A DNA stretch of 64,000 bases from Clostridium sp. BSD9I1 (GTDB taxonomy: Bacteria; Bacillota; Clostridia; Clostridiales; Clostridiaceae). Each line of letters begins with the position of its first letter. The stretch's first letter is position 1. The position numbers and the translations under genes are program-made. The stretch covers positions 496,001-560,000 of the forward strand of contig NZ_FYAM01000023.1 in NCBI RefSeq assembly GCF_900185645.1. The letters are read 5' to 3'. This document shows positions 1 through 9,111 of this stretch, piece by piece. The notes under the pieces were generated by a model, which was given only the letters and a program-made list of their open reading frames with translations, did not search any database and was not told the DNA's origin.

Positions 1-302
1 GAAATTTCCATAAACTCCCTACTGAAATTTATCAAGCTTAAATAATCCACTCCTATGTGATCCAAAACCCTTATTTTCATATCATTATCCATTAGTAATT
101 TAGGCATTATCTCTTTATTTATAATAGACAAAGGATGATTTTTAAATGTATATATCATACTTTTGCCTTTATTTTTCTTTGCCACTTCTATGGCCTTTTG
201 CACTAATGCCCTATGTCCTAAATGTAAGCCATCAAAACTTCCTAATGCTATATAAGTATCATAAGGTATTTTTTTATTTATTTCTTCTCCCAATAAATCC
301 AT
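1..302 (-). CDS. ribF: Riboflavin kinase/FMN adenylyltransferase RibF, N-terminal part
   Basis: Bifunctional enzyme that phosphorylates riboflavin to FMN and adenylates FMN to FAD. Only the first ~100 residues are in the window; the gene runs off the left edge. The start ATG at 302 is preceded by GAGGTAAT. The nucleotidyltransferase signature GSFDGLHLGH is visible at about residues 22-31, and the following GKSMIYTFKNHPL stretch fits the FAD synthetase domain. It starts 10 bases after the truB stop, so it is the last visible gene of the rimP-nusA-infB operon, the same truB-ribF order as B. subtilis truB-ribC. The C-terminal kinase domain cannot be judged from this window. Confidence 0.93.
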   Translation of the reverse strand, partial: MDLLGEEINKKIPYDTYIALGSFDGLHLGHRALVQKAIEVAKKNKGKSMIYTFKNHPLSIINKEIMPKLLMDNDMKIRVLDHIGVDYLSLINFSREFMEI

Positions 303-312
303 ATTATTACCT

Positions 313-1182
313 CTAAATCAGTAATTTTTCTACTTTAAAACCTTTTTCAGTCTTTTTTCCTATTCCTATAAATCTATCTTCTATATATACCTTATATAAT
401 ATATTTTCCTCTATATCCTTAATTATAAAAGGATTTTGTATAGTAACTCCATTCAAAAGGAGCTTTTCAAATTTATTGCTAAACACCATAGATTTATACG
501 TTAAAGCCTCATCTATAGGTATAATAAAATTCTCAATATTTTCTTCATTTAAATCTTCTAAAGCTATGGAATTTTCTATAGAAAAAGTCCCCGTCTCAAC
601 TCTCTCTAAATCCCACATAGCTCCTCCAACTTTTAAAACATCTCCTATATCATAGCATAGACTTCTTATATAAGTTCCTTTAGAACATTTAACAGTAAAT
701 TCAACATATGGGATATCTATATTTTCTATATTTATGTCATATATAGTTATCTTTCTTTTTTGTCTCTCTATCTCAATGCCTTTTCGTGCTAGTTCATAAA
801 GTCTTTTTCCATTAACCTTTAATGCTGAATACATAGGAGGCATTTGTTCTATATCTCCAACAAAACCTTTAATAACTTCTTCTATGTCTTTATCACTTAT
901 ATTATTAAGTTCACTTTCAGAAAGTATCTTTCCTTCTCTATCATAAGTATCTGTTATAACCCCTAACTTTAAGGTAGCTTTATATACTTTATGGTTTTGC
1001 ATTATGTAATCTACAATTTTTGTAGCATTATTTATGCATACTGGAAGTACTCCCGAAGCCATAGGGTCTAAAGTTCCGGTATGACCTACTTTCTTGGTTT
1101 TAGAAAGCCTTTTTATAGTTCTTACCACATCAAAAGAAGTAATACCTGAAGGTTTATATACGTTTATTACTCCATTCATCAT
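313..1182 (-). CDS. truB: tRNA pseudouridine(55) synthase TruB
   Basis: Makes pseudouridine 55 in the T-loop of tRNAs. The protein is 289 aa, normal for the family. The catalytic motif [15 protein letters not shown] is at about residues 33-47, with the nucleophilic aspartate at residue 39. The start ATG overlaps the nrnA stop by four bases (ATGA), suggesting translational coupling. It sits between nrnA and ribF at the end of the translation operon. No odd features were seen. Confidence 0.97.
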   Translation of the reverse strand: MMNGVINVYKPSGITSFDVVRTIKRLSKTKKVGHTGTLDPMASGVLPVCINNATKIVDYIMQNHKVYKATLKLGVITDTYDREGKILSESELNNISDKDIEEVIKGFVGDIEQMPPMYSALKVNGKRLYELARKGIEIERQKRKITIYDINIENIDIPYVEFTVKCSKGTYIRSLCYDIGDVLKVGGAMWDLERVETGTFSIENSIALEDLNEENIENFIIPIDEALTYKSMVFSNKFEKLLLNGVTIQNPFIIKDIEENILYKVYIEDRFIGIGKKTEKGFKVEKLLI

Positions 1183-2141
1183 ATCAACTCTTTTTGTATA
1201 ATTTTTAGTAATTCTTCCTTAGCTTCCTTTAGAGATTTGCCCTTAATAACAGCCCCCGCTGCTCTTATATGGCCACCGCCCCCAAAATTTTCAGCTATTT
1301 TTCTTACATCTACTTTTGATTTGGATCTAATACTTAATTTAACTTCATTTTGCTTTTCCTTAAATAAAACAGTTACCTCTACGCCCTCAATTTGATTACC
1401 AAAGGAAACTATATCTGAAGTATCTGTACATGGATCTATATTATATTTTTCAAACATTTCTTGAGTTACTTCCATAAAGCAAATGCTACTATTAATAAGC
1501 TCCATTTTATTAAATACTTCCCCATAAAGCTTAAATCTTACAAATTCCTTATTATCAAATATAATTCTATGTATAGCACTAAAATCTATCCCTGTATTTA
1601 CCAAATCACCAGCTATAGCATGAGTAACAGAAGTAGTATTAGAGTATCTAAATGCTCCTGTATCTGTTAATATAGATGTATAAAGACACTTAGCTATATC
1701 TTGATCTATTTCTACTCCAAGTGATCTTAACATTTGATATACTATTTCAGCCATACAAGAGGAATTAGTATCTACAAAATTTAAATCTCCATATAGGCCG
1801 TTAGATATATGATGATCTATATTAATTAATGTATAATTTTTATTTTTCATATCTAAGATTGCATTTACTCTTTCAAAGTTTCCGCAATCCAACACTATAA
1901 TAAGATCTGTTCCCTCTTTTACGGTACTAACATTTCCATTTATCTCAGTGCTATAAGGCAAGAAACTAAAAGTATTTTCAATTTCCTCTTTACATATAAT
2001 ATAAGCATTTTTATTAAGTCTTCTTAATGCTTGCAATAAGCCTAAAGAACTCCCTAATGAATCACCATCTGGAGAAGTATGAAAAGTAATACCTATTGTA
2101 TTACTTTTCTTAATAAGGGATAGAATATTATTCATTATCAT
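1179..2141 (-). CDS. nrnA: DHH/DHHA1 oligoribonuclease and pAp phosphatase NrnA-like
   Basis: Predicted to degrade 2-5 nt RNA oligomers to mononucleotides and to dephosphorylate 3'-phosphoadenosine 5'-phosphate. The 320-aa protein has an N-terminal DHH domain (IDHH at about residues 108-111, with an upstream VLDCGN aspartate motif) and a C-terminal DHHA1 domain ending in the [11 protein letters not shown] substrate motif. The ATG at 2141 lies 9 bases from a GGAGC ribosome site; an ATG six bases further in is too far from it. It overlaps rbfA by 14 bases. Clostridia commonly carry this gene between rbfA and truB, whereas B. subtilis does not. NrnA and related DHH proteins cannot be fully separated by sequence alone. 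Confidence 0.9.
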   Translation of the reverse strand: MIMNNILSLIKKSNTIGITFHTSPDGDSLGSSLGLLQALRRLNKNAYIICKEEIENTFSFLPYSTEINGNVSTVKEGTDLIIVLDCGNFERVNAILDMKNKNYTLINIDHHISNGLYGDLNFVDTNSSCMAEIVYQMLRSLGVEIDQDIAKCLYTSILTDTGAFRYSNTTSVTHAIAGDLVNTGIDFSAIHRIIFDNKEFVRFKLYGEVFNKMELINSSICFMEVTQEMFEKYNIDPCTDTSDIVSFGNQIEGVEVTVLFKEKQNEVKLSIRSKSKVDVRKIAENFGGGGHIRAAGAVIKGKSLKEAKEELLKIIQKELI

Positions 2142-2496
2142 TTCTATCCCGCTCCTTTTTTATTTTAGATAAAATTTCATCTATATGCATTCCCTGCTCT
2201 ATAGTATTATCTAGTTCTATTAGTATCTGCGGAGTAACTCTTAATTTTATTCTATGCCCTACTTCTCTTCTAATAAATCCTGAGGAGTTTTTTAGAGCTT
2301 GAAGCGTAATATTTTTAGACTCTTCATCCCCAAAAATACTTACATACACTTTAGCATAACTTAAATCCTTTGTAACATCTACCTTAGTTACACTTACCAT
2401 TGTGTTTACTCTAGGATCTTTTAATTCACGCTGTATTATATCTGATACTTCTCGTCTAACTTCCTCATTAATTCTCCCTGCTCTATGCTTTGCCAT
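2128..2496 (-). CDS. rbfA: 30S ribosome-binding factor RbfA
   Basis: Assembly factor with a KH-like fold that binds the maturing 30S subunit and helps 16S rRNA 5' end processing. The 122-aa length is typical. The conserved start (HRAGRINEEVRREVSDIIQREL), the DPRV motif and the later VSIFGDEE segment are the family's features. It follows infB directly; the small ylxP gene found between infB and rbfA in B. subtilis is absent here. It overlaps the start of nrnA by 14 bases, so the two are probably coupled. Confidence 0.96.
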   Translation of the reverse strand: MAKHRAGRINEEVRREVSDIIQRELKDPRVNTMVSVTKVDVTKDLSYAKVYVSIFGDEESKNITLQALKNSSGFIRREVGHRIKLRVTPQILIELDNTIEQGMHIDEILSKIKKERDRNDNE

Positions 2497-2514
2497 ATAA
2501 TATCACCTCAAATT

Positions 2515-4608
2515 CTATAGCTTATCTTTTTTGATTTCCTCCATTGTATATGCTTCAATTATGTCTCCTTCTTTTAGATCATTGAATTTTTCTACCATAA
2601 TACCACATTCATATCCAGTAGCTACTTCTTTTGCATCATCTTTAAATCTTTTTAAGGAGTCAAGTGCTGATTCACATACAACTATTCCATCTCTTACTAT
2701 TCTTACACTAGCATTTCTTGTTATCTTTCCGTTTAAAACATAACAACCAGCTATTGTTCCTACATTAGATATCTTATAAAGCTGTCTAACTTCGGCTCTT
2801 CCAAGTATTACTTCTTTATAATCAGGCTCTAGCATTCCAACCATAGCTGATTTTATATCTTCTATAGCAGTATATATAACTCTATATGTCTTTACATCTA
2901 CGCTTTCTTTTTCAGCGAGTGCAGTAGCATTGTTATCAGGTCTTACATTAAATCCAATAATAATTGCATTTGAAGCATTTGCAAGTGATACATCTGTTTC
3001 TGTTATAGCGCCTACTCCACCGTGTATTACTCTTACTTTAACTTCATCTGTAGACAACTTCTCAAATGATTGTTTTACTGCTTCTACAGAACCCTGTACA
3101 TCAGCCTTTACTATTATATTTAATTCTTTTATTTTTCCCTCTTTTATTTGACTATAAAGATCTTCTAAGGATACCTTGTGAGATTGTAAATATTCATTTC
3201 TATCCTTTTCTTTTCTCTTTTCAGCCATTTCTCTTGCAGTTTTTTCATCCTTAACTACATGGAATCTATCACCTGCTGATGGAACTTCAGAAAGTCCAAG
3301 TATTTCAACTGGTATTGATGGTCCAGCTGATTTTATCTTTTTACCCTTATCATCAAACATTGCTCTTATTCTACCATAAGTACTTCCAACAATTATTGAA
3401 TCTCCTACTTGTAAAGTACCATTTTGTACTAATAGAGATGCAACTGCTCCTCTACCTTTATCTAGTTTTGCTTCAATTACAGTTCCTTTTGCTTTTCTTT
3501 GTGCATTAGCTTTAAGTTCTAACATCTCTGAAGTTAATACTACCATTTCAAGTAAGCTATCTATACCTTCTCTTGTATGTGCAGAAACAGGAACAGTTAC
3601 TGTATCTCCGCCCCAATCTTCAGCAAGTAAATTTCTTTCCGCTAACTGTTGCTTTACTCTTTCAGGGTTTGCTCCAGGTCTATCCATTTTATTTATAGCT
3701 ACTATTATTGGAACATTAGCTGCTTTACAATGGTTTATAGCTTCTTCTGTCTGAGGCATTATACCATCATCTGCTGCTACTACAAGTATTACTATGTCTG
3801 TTATTTGAGCACCACGTGCTCTCATTGAAGTAAATGCTTCATGTCCTGGAGTATCTAAAAATGTTATCTTCTCATCACCTATGTTTACAGTGTAAGCTCC
3901 TATATGCTGAGTTATTCCACCAGCTTCTGAAGCTGCAACTTTAGATTTCTTTATTGCATCTAGAAGTGAAGTCTTACCATGGTCAACGTGACCCATAACT
4001 GTTACTACTGGAGGTCTCTTTTCATTTAATGTTTCCTCTTCTTCATCTTCTTCAGGTTCTACTACTTCTAAAGTTAAATCTTTTTCCTTTTGAACAACAA
4101 AAGCATTAAACTTTTCTCCTAACTTTTCAGCTGTTTGAAAATCTATCTCTTGGTTCAATGAAGCCATAACTCCTATAAATATAAGCTGTTTTATAACTTC
4201 TGTATAAGGTTTCTTTAGCTTATCTGCAAGTTCTTTTACAGTAATAGTATCTTCCATCTCTATTACTATTTCTTCACTTTCTTCTGCTAATAAATCCTGT
4301 TGCGCTTTTTCTTCCTTACCCTTTTTACCTTTAATCTTTGTAACTTTTATTTCTTCTTCTATTTTTTCTTCCTGAAGAACTCCATATTTTTCTTCTATAT
4401 CGTCTTCAATCTTTACAGAACTTTTTTCACCCTTAGTATTCTCCATATACAGCTCTTTTATAAGTTGAGCATCCTCATCTTCTATTACACTCATATGGTT
4501 TTTTACTTCTACATTAAATTCTTCTTGTAGTAAGGTTATAAGTTCCTTACTTGAAATATTTAATTCTTTAGCCAATTCATAAACTCTTATTTTTGACAAA
4601 ATGTTCAC
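2515..4608 (-). CDS. infB: Translation initiation factor IF-2
   Basis: GTPase that brings initiator fMet-tRNA to the 30S subunit. The 697-aa protein is a short form with two N-terminal IF2_N modules (about residues 3-55 and 120-170) separated by a charged Lys/Glu linker. The GTPase domain carries G1 GHVDHGKT at 206-213, G3 DTPGH at 252-256 and G4 NKMD near 306; the C-terminal beta-barrel domains complete the factor. It is preceded by ylxQ with an 8-base gap and followed by rbfA. It belongs to the rimP-nusA-infB transcription unit whose promoter lies near 6930. Confidence 0.98.
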   Translation of the reverse strand: MNILSKIRVYELAKELNISSKELITLLQEEFNVEVKNHMSVIEDEDAQLIKELYMENTKGEKSSVKIEDDIEEKYGVLQEEKIEEEIKVTKIKGKKGKEEKAQQDLLAEESEEIVIEMEDTITVKELADKLKKPYTEVIKQLIFIGVMASLNQEIDFQTAEKLGEKFNAFVVQKEKDLTLEVVEPEEDEEEETLNEKRPPVVTVMGHVDHGKTSLLDAIKKSKVAASEAGGITQHIGAYTVNIGDEKITFLDTPGHEAFTSMRARGAQITDIVILVVAADDGIMPQTEEAINHCKAANVPIIVAINKMDRPGANPERVKQQLAERNLLAEDWGGDTVTVPVSAHTREGIDSLLEMVVLTSEMLELKANAQRKAKGTVIEAKLDKGRGAVASLLVQNGTLQVGDSIIVGSTYGRIRAMFDDKGKKIKSAGPSIPVEILGLSEVPSAGDRFHVVKDEKTAREMAEKRKEKDRNEYLQSHKVSLEDLYSQIKEGKIKELNIIVKADVQGSVEAVKQSFEKLSTDEVKVRVIHGGVGAITETDVSLANASNAIIIGFNVRPDNNATALAEKESVDVKTYRVIYTAIEDIKSAMVGMLEPDYKEVILGRAEVRQLYKISNVGTIAGCYVLNGKITRNASVRIVRDGIVVCESALDSLKRFKDDAKEVATGYECGIMVEKFNDLKEGDIIEAYTMEEIKKDKL

Positions 4609-4616
4609 CCCCGAAA

Positions 4617-4931
4617 CTAAATATTATTACCTTGTTTCCATAATTCCAAAATCTTATTTGCCATTGAACTGTCACTTATACCAATTATTCCAATACCTTC
4701 TCTTCCAATGGCGCTAGATAGCTCCTCTGTGGAATAATGATTAATTATAAAAATATCTTTTTTTTCTGATATTCTTAAGAATTTTTCTATGGTATTTGGT
4801 GCACAGGTTGATGAAACTATAAGTAAAAAACATCTGTTTTTTAATGCAGCTTCTTCACATTTGTTATAACCTTCTATAACTTTTCCAGCTTTTTTAGCAA
4901 TTCCTAAAAAACTTAATAATTTATCTTTCAT
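4617..4931 (-). CDS. ylxQ: L7Ae/L30e-family RNA-binding protein YlxQ
   Basis: A small (104 aa) protein of the ribosomal L7Ae/L30e/Gadd45 fold. The signature is the N-terminal [23 protein letters not shown] segment, in which a GIA-KAGK-type motif contacts RNA in relatives. Its exact role is not established; the position between ylxR and infB in the nusA operon is strongly conserved in Firmicutes and implies a role in RNA binding or translation. Its start overlaps the ylxR stop by 11 bases, so the two are probably translationally coupled. Confidence 0.9.
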   Translation of the reverse strand: MKDKLLSFLGIAKKAGKVIEGYNKCEEAALKNRCFLLIVSSTCAPNTIEKFLRISEKKDIFIINHYSTEELSSAIGREGIGIIGISDSSMANKILELWKQGNNI

Positions 4932-5190
4932 CCCTTATCTCTTCCTTTAACTTCTCATGAACTTCCTGGCTAAGGGTGGTTTCTAGATTTCTTTCTAGTT
5001 TTCTCGTTTTAAAAGCCTTCTCTAAACATTCTACACTTTTACAGATATATGCACCTCTTCCAGGTTTTTTTCCTGTCAAGTCTATAGAAACTTCTCCCTC
5101 TTTACTTTTTACTACTCTTATAAGTTCTTTTTTGGGTTTCATCTCCATGCATCCTGTGCACATTCTTTGAGGAACCTTTTTTACCTTCAT
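4921..5190 (-). CDS. ylxR: YlxR family protein (RNase P modulator RnpM/YlxR)
   Basis: An 89-aa basic protein of the DUF448/YlxR family with the hallmark RMCTGCMEMKPKKELIRVV near the N-terminus and the GRGAYICKS motif at about residues 45-53. Family members bind RNA; in B. subtilis the homologue has been linked to RNase P modulation, and that function is transferred here only by homology. It lies between nusA and ylxQ as in other Firmicutes. Confidence 0.92.
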   Translation of the reverse strand: MKVKKVPQRMCTGCMEMKPKKELIRVVKSKEGEVSIDLTGKKPGRGAYICKSVECLEKAFKTRKLERNLETTLSQEVHEKLKEEIRDER

Positions 5191-5215
5191 ATTAAACCAC
5201 CTTCCTTCTCCAGTT

Positions 5216-6265
5216 TTATTCCGTTACTTGTGACTTGCTCTTTATATCTATTTTCCATCCTGTAAGTTTTGCAGCAAGTCTTACATTTTGGCCTTCTTTA
5301 CCAATAGCAAGAGATAGTTGATTATCATCTACTACAACTTTTGCAGATTTATTTTGTTCATCTATAGTTACATCTAAAACATTAGCTGGACTTAAAGCAT
5401 TTCCAATGTACTCTTCTGGAAGTTTACTCCACTTTATTATATCAATCTTTTCATTTTTAAGTTCATTTACTATGTTTTGAACTCTAGTTCCCTTAGGTCC
5501 TACACAAGCTCCCATAGGGTCTATATCCTCATCATTTGAATATACAGCTATCTTTGTTCTAGACCCTGCTTCTCTTGATATACTCTTGATTTCTACTACA
5601 CCACTGTATATCTCTGGAACCTCTAATTCAAATAATCTTTTTACAAGACCTGGATGTGTTCTGGAAACTACAACTTGAGCTCCTTTAGTAGTATTTTTTA
5701 CTTCTACTATATAAAGTTTAAGTCTTTCGTTGAAGTTATACTGTTCTCCATGCATTTGTTCATTTGGTCCTAAAACAGCTTCAACTTTCCCAAGATTTAC
5801 AAAAACATTACCTTTGTCTTTTCTAATAACAGTTCCTGTAATTATATCTGAAGCTTTTTCTAAAAACTCATTATATACAATTCGTCTTTCTTCTTCCTTA
5901 ATTCTTTGAATAACAACTTGCTTTGCAGCTTGAGCTGCTACTCTACCAAATTTTTTAGGAGTTACTTCTATATTCACTACTTCATCTATTTCATATCTTG
6001 GATCTAACTCTTTGGCATCTGTTAATGATATTTCATTGAATTCATCTTCGACTTCTTCAACTACTATTTTTCTAGAGAATACATTTATTTCTCCAGTTTC
6101 CCTATTCATATTTACTATTACATTTTGAATATTTGCCCCTTGCTTAGCATAATTCTTTTTATACGCTGCAACCAACGCGTCTTCTATAGTACTAAATATA
6201 AGATCTTCGCTTATGCCCTTTTCTTTAACTATTTCTTTCAAAGCTTCTATGAATTCCTCATTCAT
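5216..6265 (-). CDS. nusA: Transcription termination/antitermination factor NusA
   Basis: RNA polymerase-binding factor controlling pausing, termination and antitermination. The 349-aa length is typical of Gram-positive NusA, which lacks the C-terminal acidic repeats of E. coli. It has an N-terminal RNAP-binding domain (residues 1-125), an S1 domain (about 135-200, ITGTVIRKDKGNVFVNLG) and tandem KH domains containing DPMGACVGPKG and LAIGKEGQNVRLAAKLTGW. It lies second in the operon after rimP; its product could act on the rimP leader upstream. Confidence 0.98.
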   Translation of the reverse strand: MNEEFIEALKEIVKEKGISEDLIFSTIEDALVAAYKKNYAKQGANIQNVIVNMNRETGEINVFSRKIVVEEVEDEFNEISLTDAKELDPRYEIDEVVNIEVTPKKFGRVAAQAAKQVVIQRIKEEERRIVYNEFLEKASDIITGTVIRKDKGNVFVNLGKVEAVLGPNEQMHGEQYNFNERLKLYIVEVKNTTKGAQVVVSRTHPGLVKRLFELEVPEIYSGVVEIKSISREAGSRTKIAVYSNDEDIDPMGACVGPKGTRVQNIVNELKNEKIDIIKWSKLPEEYIGNALSPANVLDVTIDEQNKSAKVVVDDNQLSLAIGKEGQNVRLAAKLTGWKIDIKSKSQVTE

Positions 6266-6285
6266 TTTCTTATGAACCCTCCTTA

Positions 6286-6747
6286 TTAAAACTCAACCCT
6301 TAAGTTTACTTTAGAAACCTTATCCCTTGGTATAACTATTTCTTTGTTTTTATCTAATAAAGTAATATCTTCATCAGTAAAGGATTTTAAAGTTCCTTCT
6401 AACTTTTTCTTACCATTAAATGCAGAAGCTAACCTTATTGTAATAGAATTATCAATGTATTTCTCCAAGTGTGCATCTGTATGTAATTCTCTTTCTATTC
6501 CTGGAGAAGAAACTTCTAAATAATAGCTATCAGTAATAGGATCTTCTACATCTAGCATTTCACTTACTTCCCTGCTTACCTTTTCACAATCATCTAAGTT
6601 TATTCCATCTTCACTATCTATGTATATTCTTAAATAATTCTCTCCATTTTCCTTTACAAATTCAACATGATATAGTTCATACCCTAATCTTTGAGTTATA
6701 GGAAAAACTAAAACTTCTATATTATTTACAATACCTTCTTTTTTCAT
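6286..6747 (-). CDS. rimP: Ribosome maturation factor RimP
   Basis: Needed for 30S subunit maturation. The 153-aa protein has the usual two-domain layout, with YHVEFVKE and the core segment DDCEKVSREVSEMLDVEDPI...YYLEVSSPGIER at about residues 57-90. The ATG follows a GGAGG site. It is the first gene of the rimP-nusA-ylxR-ylxQ-infB-rbfA-nrnA-truB-ribF operon and is preceded by a structured leader and its own promoter. In B. subtilis the gene just upstream is polC; here it is ispG, 245 bases away. Confidence 0.96.
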   Translation of the reverse strand: MKKEGIVNNIEVLVFPITQRLGYELYHVEFVKENGENYLRIYIDSEDGINLDDCEKVSREVSEMLDVEDPITDSYYLEVSSPGIERELHTDAHLEKYIDNSITIRLASAFNGKKKLEGTLKSFTDEDITLLDKNKEIVIPRDKVSKVNLRVEF

Positions 6748-6908
6748 TGTAATCCCTCCTTATGTATATATTTTGCAGTAACCTGCAATAAAATACTAAG
6801 TATCCAGTTAATTTAAAAACGCAACAATATAGTTGCGTTTCAAATAAATAGAAAGAGCGGGTTTAGACCCACTCTTCTCAGCTAATGTATTATCAGTAAC
6901 TTTACACC
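6748..6908 (-). ncRNA. Structured rimP-nusA operon leader with attenuator
   Basis: About 160 nt of untranslated leader between the predicted start site and rimP. Read on the minus strand it holds two hairpins. The first, 6854-6875, pairs AGAGTGGGT with ACCCGCTCT (one G-U). The second, 6817-6840, pairs AAACGCAAC with GTTGCGTTT and is followed by five T residues, resembling an intrinsic terminator. A terminator inside the leader of the operon that encodes NusA suggests transcription attenuation with NusA feedback; that is inference. Leaders upstream of rimP are known in other bacteria, but I could not compare this one with a covariance model. Confidence 0.6.
6817..6840 (-). terminator. Leader terminator/attenuator before rimP
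   Basis: A perfect 9-bp stem (AAACGCAAC / GTTGCGTTT, 6-nt loop) followed by a short T run, 70 bases upstream of the rimP start and downstream of its promoter. Because it lies inside the transcript, read-through must occur or be regulated. Confidence 0.6.
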
Positions 6909-6914
6909 TTTTCC

Positions 6915-6943
6915 ATTGTATCATACAACATTTGTTATTTCAA
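6915..6943 (-). promoter_or_regulatory. Sigma-A promoter of the rimP-nusA-infB operon
   Basis: TTGAAA (-35, 6938-6943) and TACAAT (-10, 6915-6920) with a 17-bp spacer, just after ispG. This separates the translation operon from the isoprenoid/membrane genes upstream. Confidence 0.75.
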
Positions 6944-6991
6944 GCAAAACTTGAATTTATAAATTAAATATAGGAGTCATGCGTTTCTGCC

Positions 6992-8044
6992 CTACATCTT
7001 ATTTATTTCTTTTAATAGCTCTTCAACCAAATCTTCTTCTTTTACTTTTTTAAACATTTCACCTTTTTTAAATATAAGTCCTACACCTTTTCCCCCTGCT
7101 ATACCTATATCTGCTTCCCTTGCCTCACCAGGGCCATTTACTACACATCCCATTATAGCTACTTTAATATCTTTATCTAAATCTTTTATCTTTTCTTCTA
7201 CTTCATTAGCTATATTTATTAACCCTATTTCAGTTCTTCCGCAGGTTGGGCAAGATATTATTTCAATACCTTGCTTTTTAATTTGTAGAGCCTTTAATAT
7301 TTCAATGCCCACCTTTACCTCTTCTACAGGATCTCCTGTGAGTGAAACTCTTATAGTATCTCCTATACCTTCAGATAGTAAAGCTCCAATTCCTATGCTA
7401 GATTTTATAGTTCCCCTCCAAGGGGTGCCAGCTTCTGTTACTCCTAAATGTAGAGGGTAATTTGATTTTTCCGAAATTAATCTATAGCTTTCAATCATAT
7501 CCAAAACATTAGAAGATTTTATCGAGACCACTATATCTTTAAAATTTATATTCTCTAATATTTTTACATGTTTTAATGCACTTTCAACTAAAGCTTCAGA
7601 ACATACTTTTCCATACTTGTTTAGTAACTCTTTATCTAAGGATCCGGAATTCACACCAATCCTTATAGGAATTTCCTTTTCCTTCGCCCTTTCAGCTACC
7701 ATTTTAACTCTTTCTATACTTCCTATGTTTCCCGGATTTATTCTTAATGCAGAAACCCCACAGTCAATAGAAGTTAATGCCAACTTATAATCAAAGTGTA
7801 TATCCGCTACTACAGGTATAGTCACTTCCTTTATAATATGCTTCAACGCCTCTGCGGCTTCCATATCTGGTACTGCACACCTTACAATTTCACAACCTGC
7901 CTTTTGCAGGCTATTTATTTGACTTATTGTTTCTTTTATATTCCTTGTATCAGTATTTGTCATGGATTGCACTGAGATAGGTGCATCTCCTCCAACAAAT
8001 ACACTTCCTACTCTTACTTTTCTTGTGTTCATTCTATTTATCAT
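6992..8044 (-). CDS. ispG: 4-hydroxy-3-methylbut-2-enyl diphosphate synthase (flavodoxin) IspG
   Basis: Iron-sulphur enzyme of the MEP isoprenoid pathway, converting MEcPP to HMBPP. The 350-aa protein has a TIM-barrel N-terminal part (VQSMTNTDTRN, INPGNIG) and the C-terminal cluster ligands SCPTCGRTEIG and GCVVNGPGEA. I place the start at the ATG at 8044, 9 bases after GGAG; an in-frame TTG nine bases upstream lies too close to that site. It follows rseP by 12 bases. With dxr two genes upstream, two steps of one pathway are in the same operon. Confidence 0.96.
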   Translation of the reverse strand: MINRMNTRKVRVGSVFVGGDAPISVQSMTNTDTRNIKETISQINSLQKAGCEIVRCAVPDMEAAEALKHIIKEVTIPVVADIHFDYKLALTSIDCGVSALRINPGNIGSIERVKMVAERAKEKEIPIRIGVNSGSLDKELLNKYGKVCSEALVESALKHVKILENINFKDIVVSIKSSNVLDMIESYRLISEKSNYPLHLGVTEAGTPWRGTIKSSIGIGALLSEGIGDTIRVSLTGDPVEEVKVGIEILKALQIKKQGIEIISCPTCGRTEIGLINIANEVEEKIKDLDKDIKVAIMGCVVNGPGEAREADIGIAGGKGVGLIFKKGEMFKKVKEEDLVEELLKEINKM

Positions 8045-8056
8045 ATCAATCAACTC

Positions 8057-9079
8057 CTAGAATTTTACGGGATATAATATATCTTTTATTGTAACTACGA
8101 TCATCAGTGTTATGAGTATAACAAATCCAATATAATTTAATACCCCTACCTTGTTACTGTCAATTTTCTTTCTTGTAATAAACTCAATTAAGAATAATAT
8201 TATCCATCCTCCATCTAACGCTGGGAAAGGAATTATATTAAATATGGCTAATTGAACACTTAAATACGCCGCAAAGGATAGCAAACTTAAAAATCCTGCC
8301 TTAGCAGCTTCTCCAGATACTCTCATAATGGTTACAGGTCCTCCAAAATCATCTACAGAAGCTCCTCCCGTAAATAATGTTTTAAAGAATCCAAAGGTTT
8401 GTTTGACTAATGACGTAGTTTCAATAAATCCATATTTTATAGATTCATTTACCCCTGGATTTTCTACAAGCGTTGGATAAACTCCCACTACAAATCTGTT
8501 TTCCTTTTCATCTTTAACAGGAGTAATGATAGAGGACTTAGTTTCTTCCCCTCTTTTATAAATTACACTTATAGTACTTCCATTTGCATTATAAACTTGA
8601 GTTACAAAGTCTTCCCATGTGGTTATAGCCTTTTCATTTACTTGAATTATTTCATCACCTTTTCTTATACCCGCTAAGTCTGCTGGATTACCTGGAACCA
8701 CATTATCTACTACAGGGACTAAGAACCCTCTGCTACCTGCTATTATTGAATATAAAATCACAGCAAGTATAATGTTCATGATAGGCCCCGCTGATACTAC
8801 ACTGAGTTTTCTTAAAGGAGATTTATTTTGAAAAGCTCTTTCATCCGATGTTACTTCTCCATCTTCTCCTAACATTTTTACATATCCACCTATAGGAAGA
8901 AGCTTAATAGAATACTCTGTTTCTCCTCTTCTTACTCCAAAAAGCTTAGGACCCATTCCTATAGAAAATTCCTCTACTTTTACTCCATTTAATTTTGCCA
9001 TCATAAAATGCCCAAATTCATGCACTATTACTAAAAGACTAAAGGCAAATAATGCGCCTAGTATATAAATTATGTTCAC
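8057..9079 (-). CDS. rseP: Site-2 intramembrane zinc metalloprotease RseP/RasP
   Basis: Integral membrane protease that cuts transmembrane substrates such as anti-sigma factors. The 340-aa protein shows the zinc motif HEFGH at residues 20-24 in the first membrane segment, a PDZ domain (about 115-180, LAGIRKGDEIIQVNEKAI), and the second active-site motif NIIPFPALDGG near residue 282. The start is GTG at 9079 behind GGAGG with 8-base spacing. It lies between dxr and ispG; in B. subtilis the same dxr-rasP order is followed by proS and polC, which are missing here. Confidence 0.95.
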   Translation of the reverse strand: MNIIYILGALFAFSLLVIVHEFGHFMMAKLNGVKVEEFSIGMGPKLFGVRRGETEYSIKLLPIGGYVKMLGEDGEVTSDERAFQNKSPLRKLSVVSAGPIMNIILAVILYSIIAGSRGFLVPVVDNVVPGNPADLAGIRKGDEIIQVNEKAITTWEDFVTQVYNANGSTISVIYKRGEETKSSIITPVKDEKENRFVVGVYPTLVENPGVNESIKYGFIETTSLVKQTFGFFKTLFTGGASVDDFGGPVTIMRVSGEAAKAGFLSLLSFAAYLSVQLAIFNIIPFPALDGGWIILFLIEFITRKKIDSNKVGVLNYIGFVILITLMIVVTIKDILYPVKF

Positions 9080-9111
9080 TATATATTCCTCCTTAAAATT
9101 TATGTAATGAA

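Noticed and set aside
6784-6801. 18-bp sequence TGCAATAAAATACTAAGT repeated at 29117-29134
   Set aside because: Two AT-rich copies in 64 kb are close to what chance gives at this composition; the flanks do not match and no third full copy was found.
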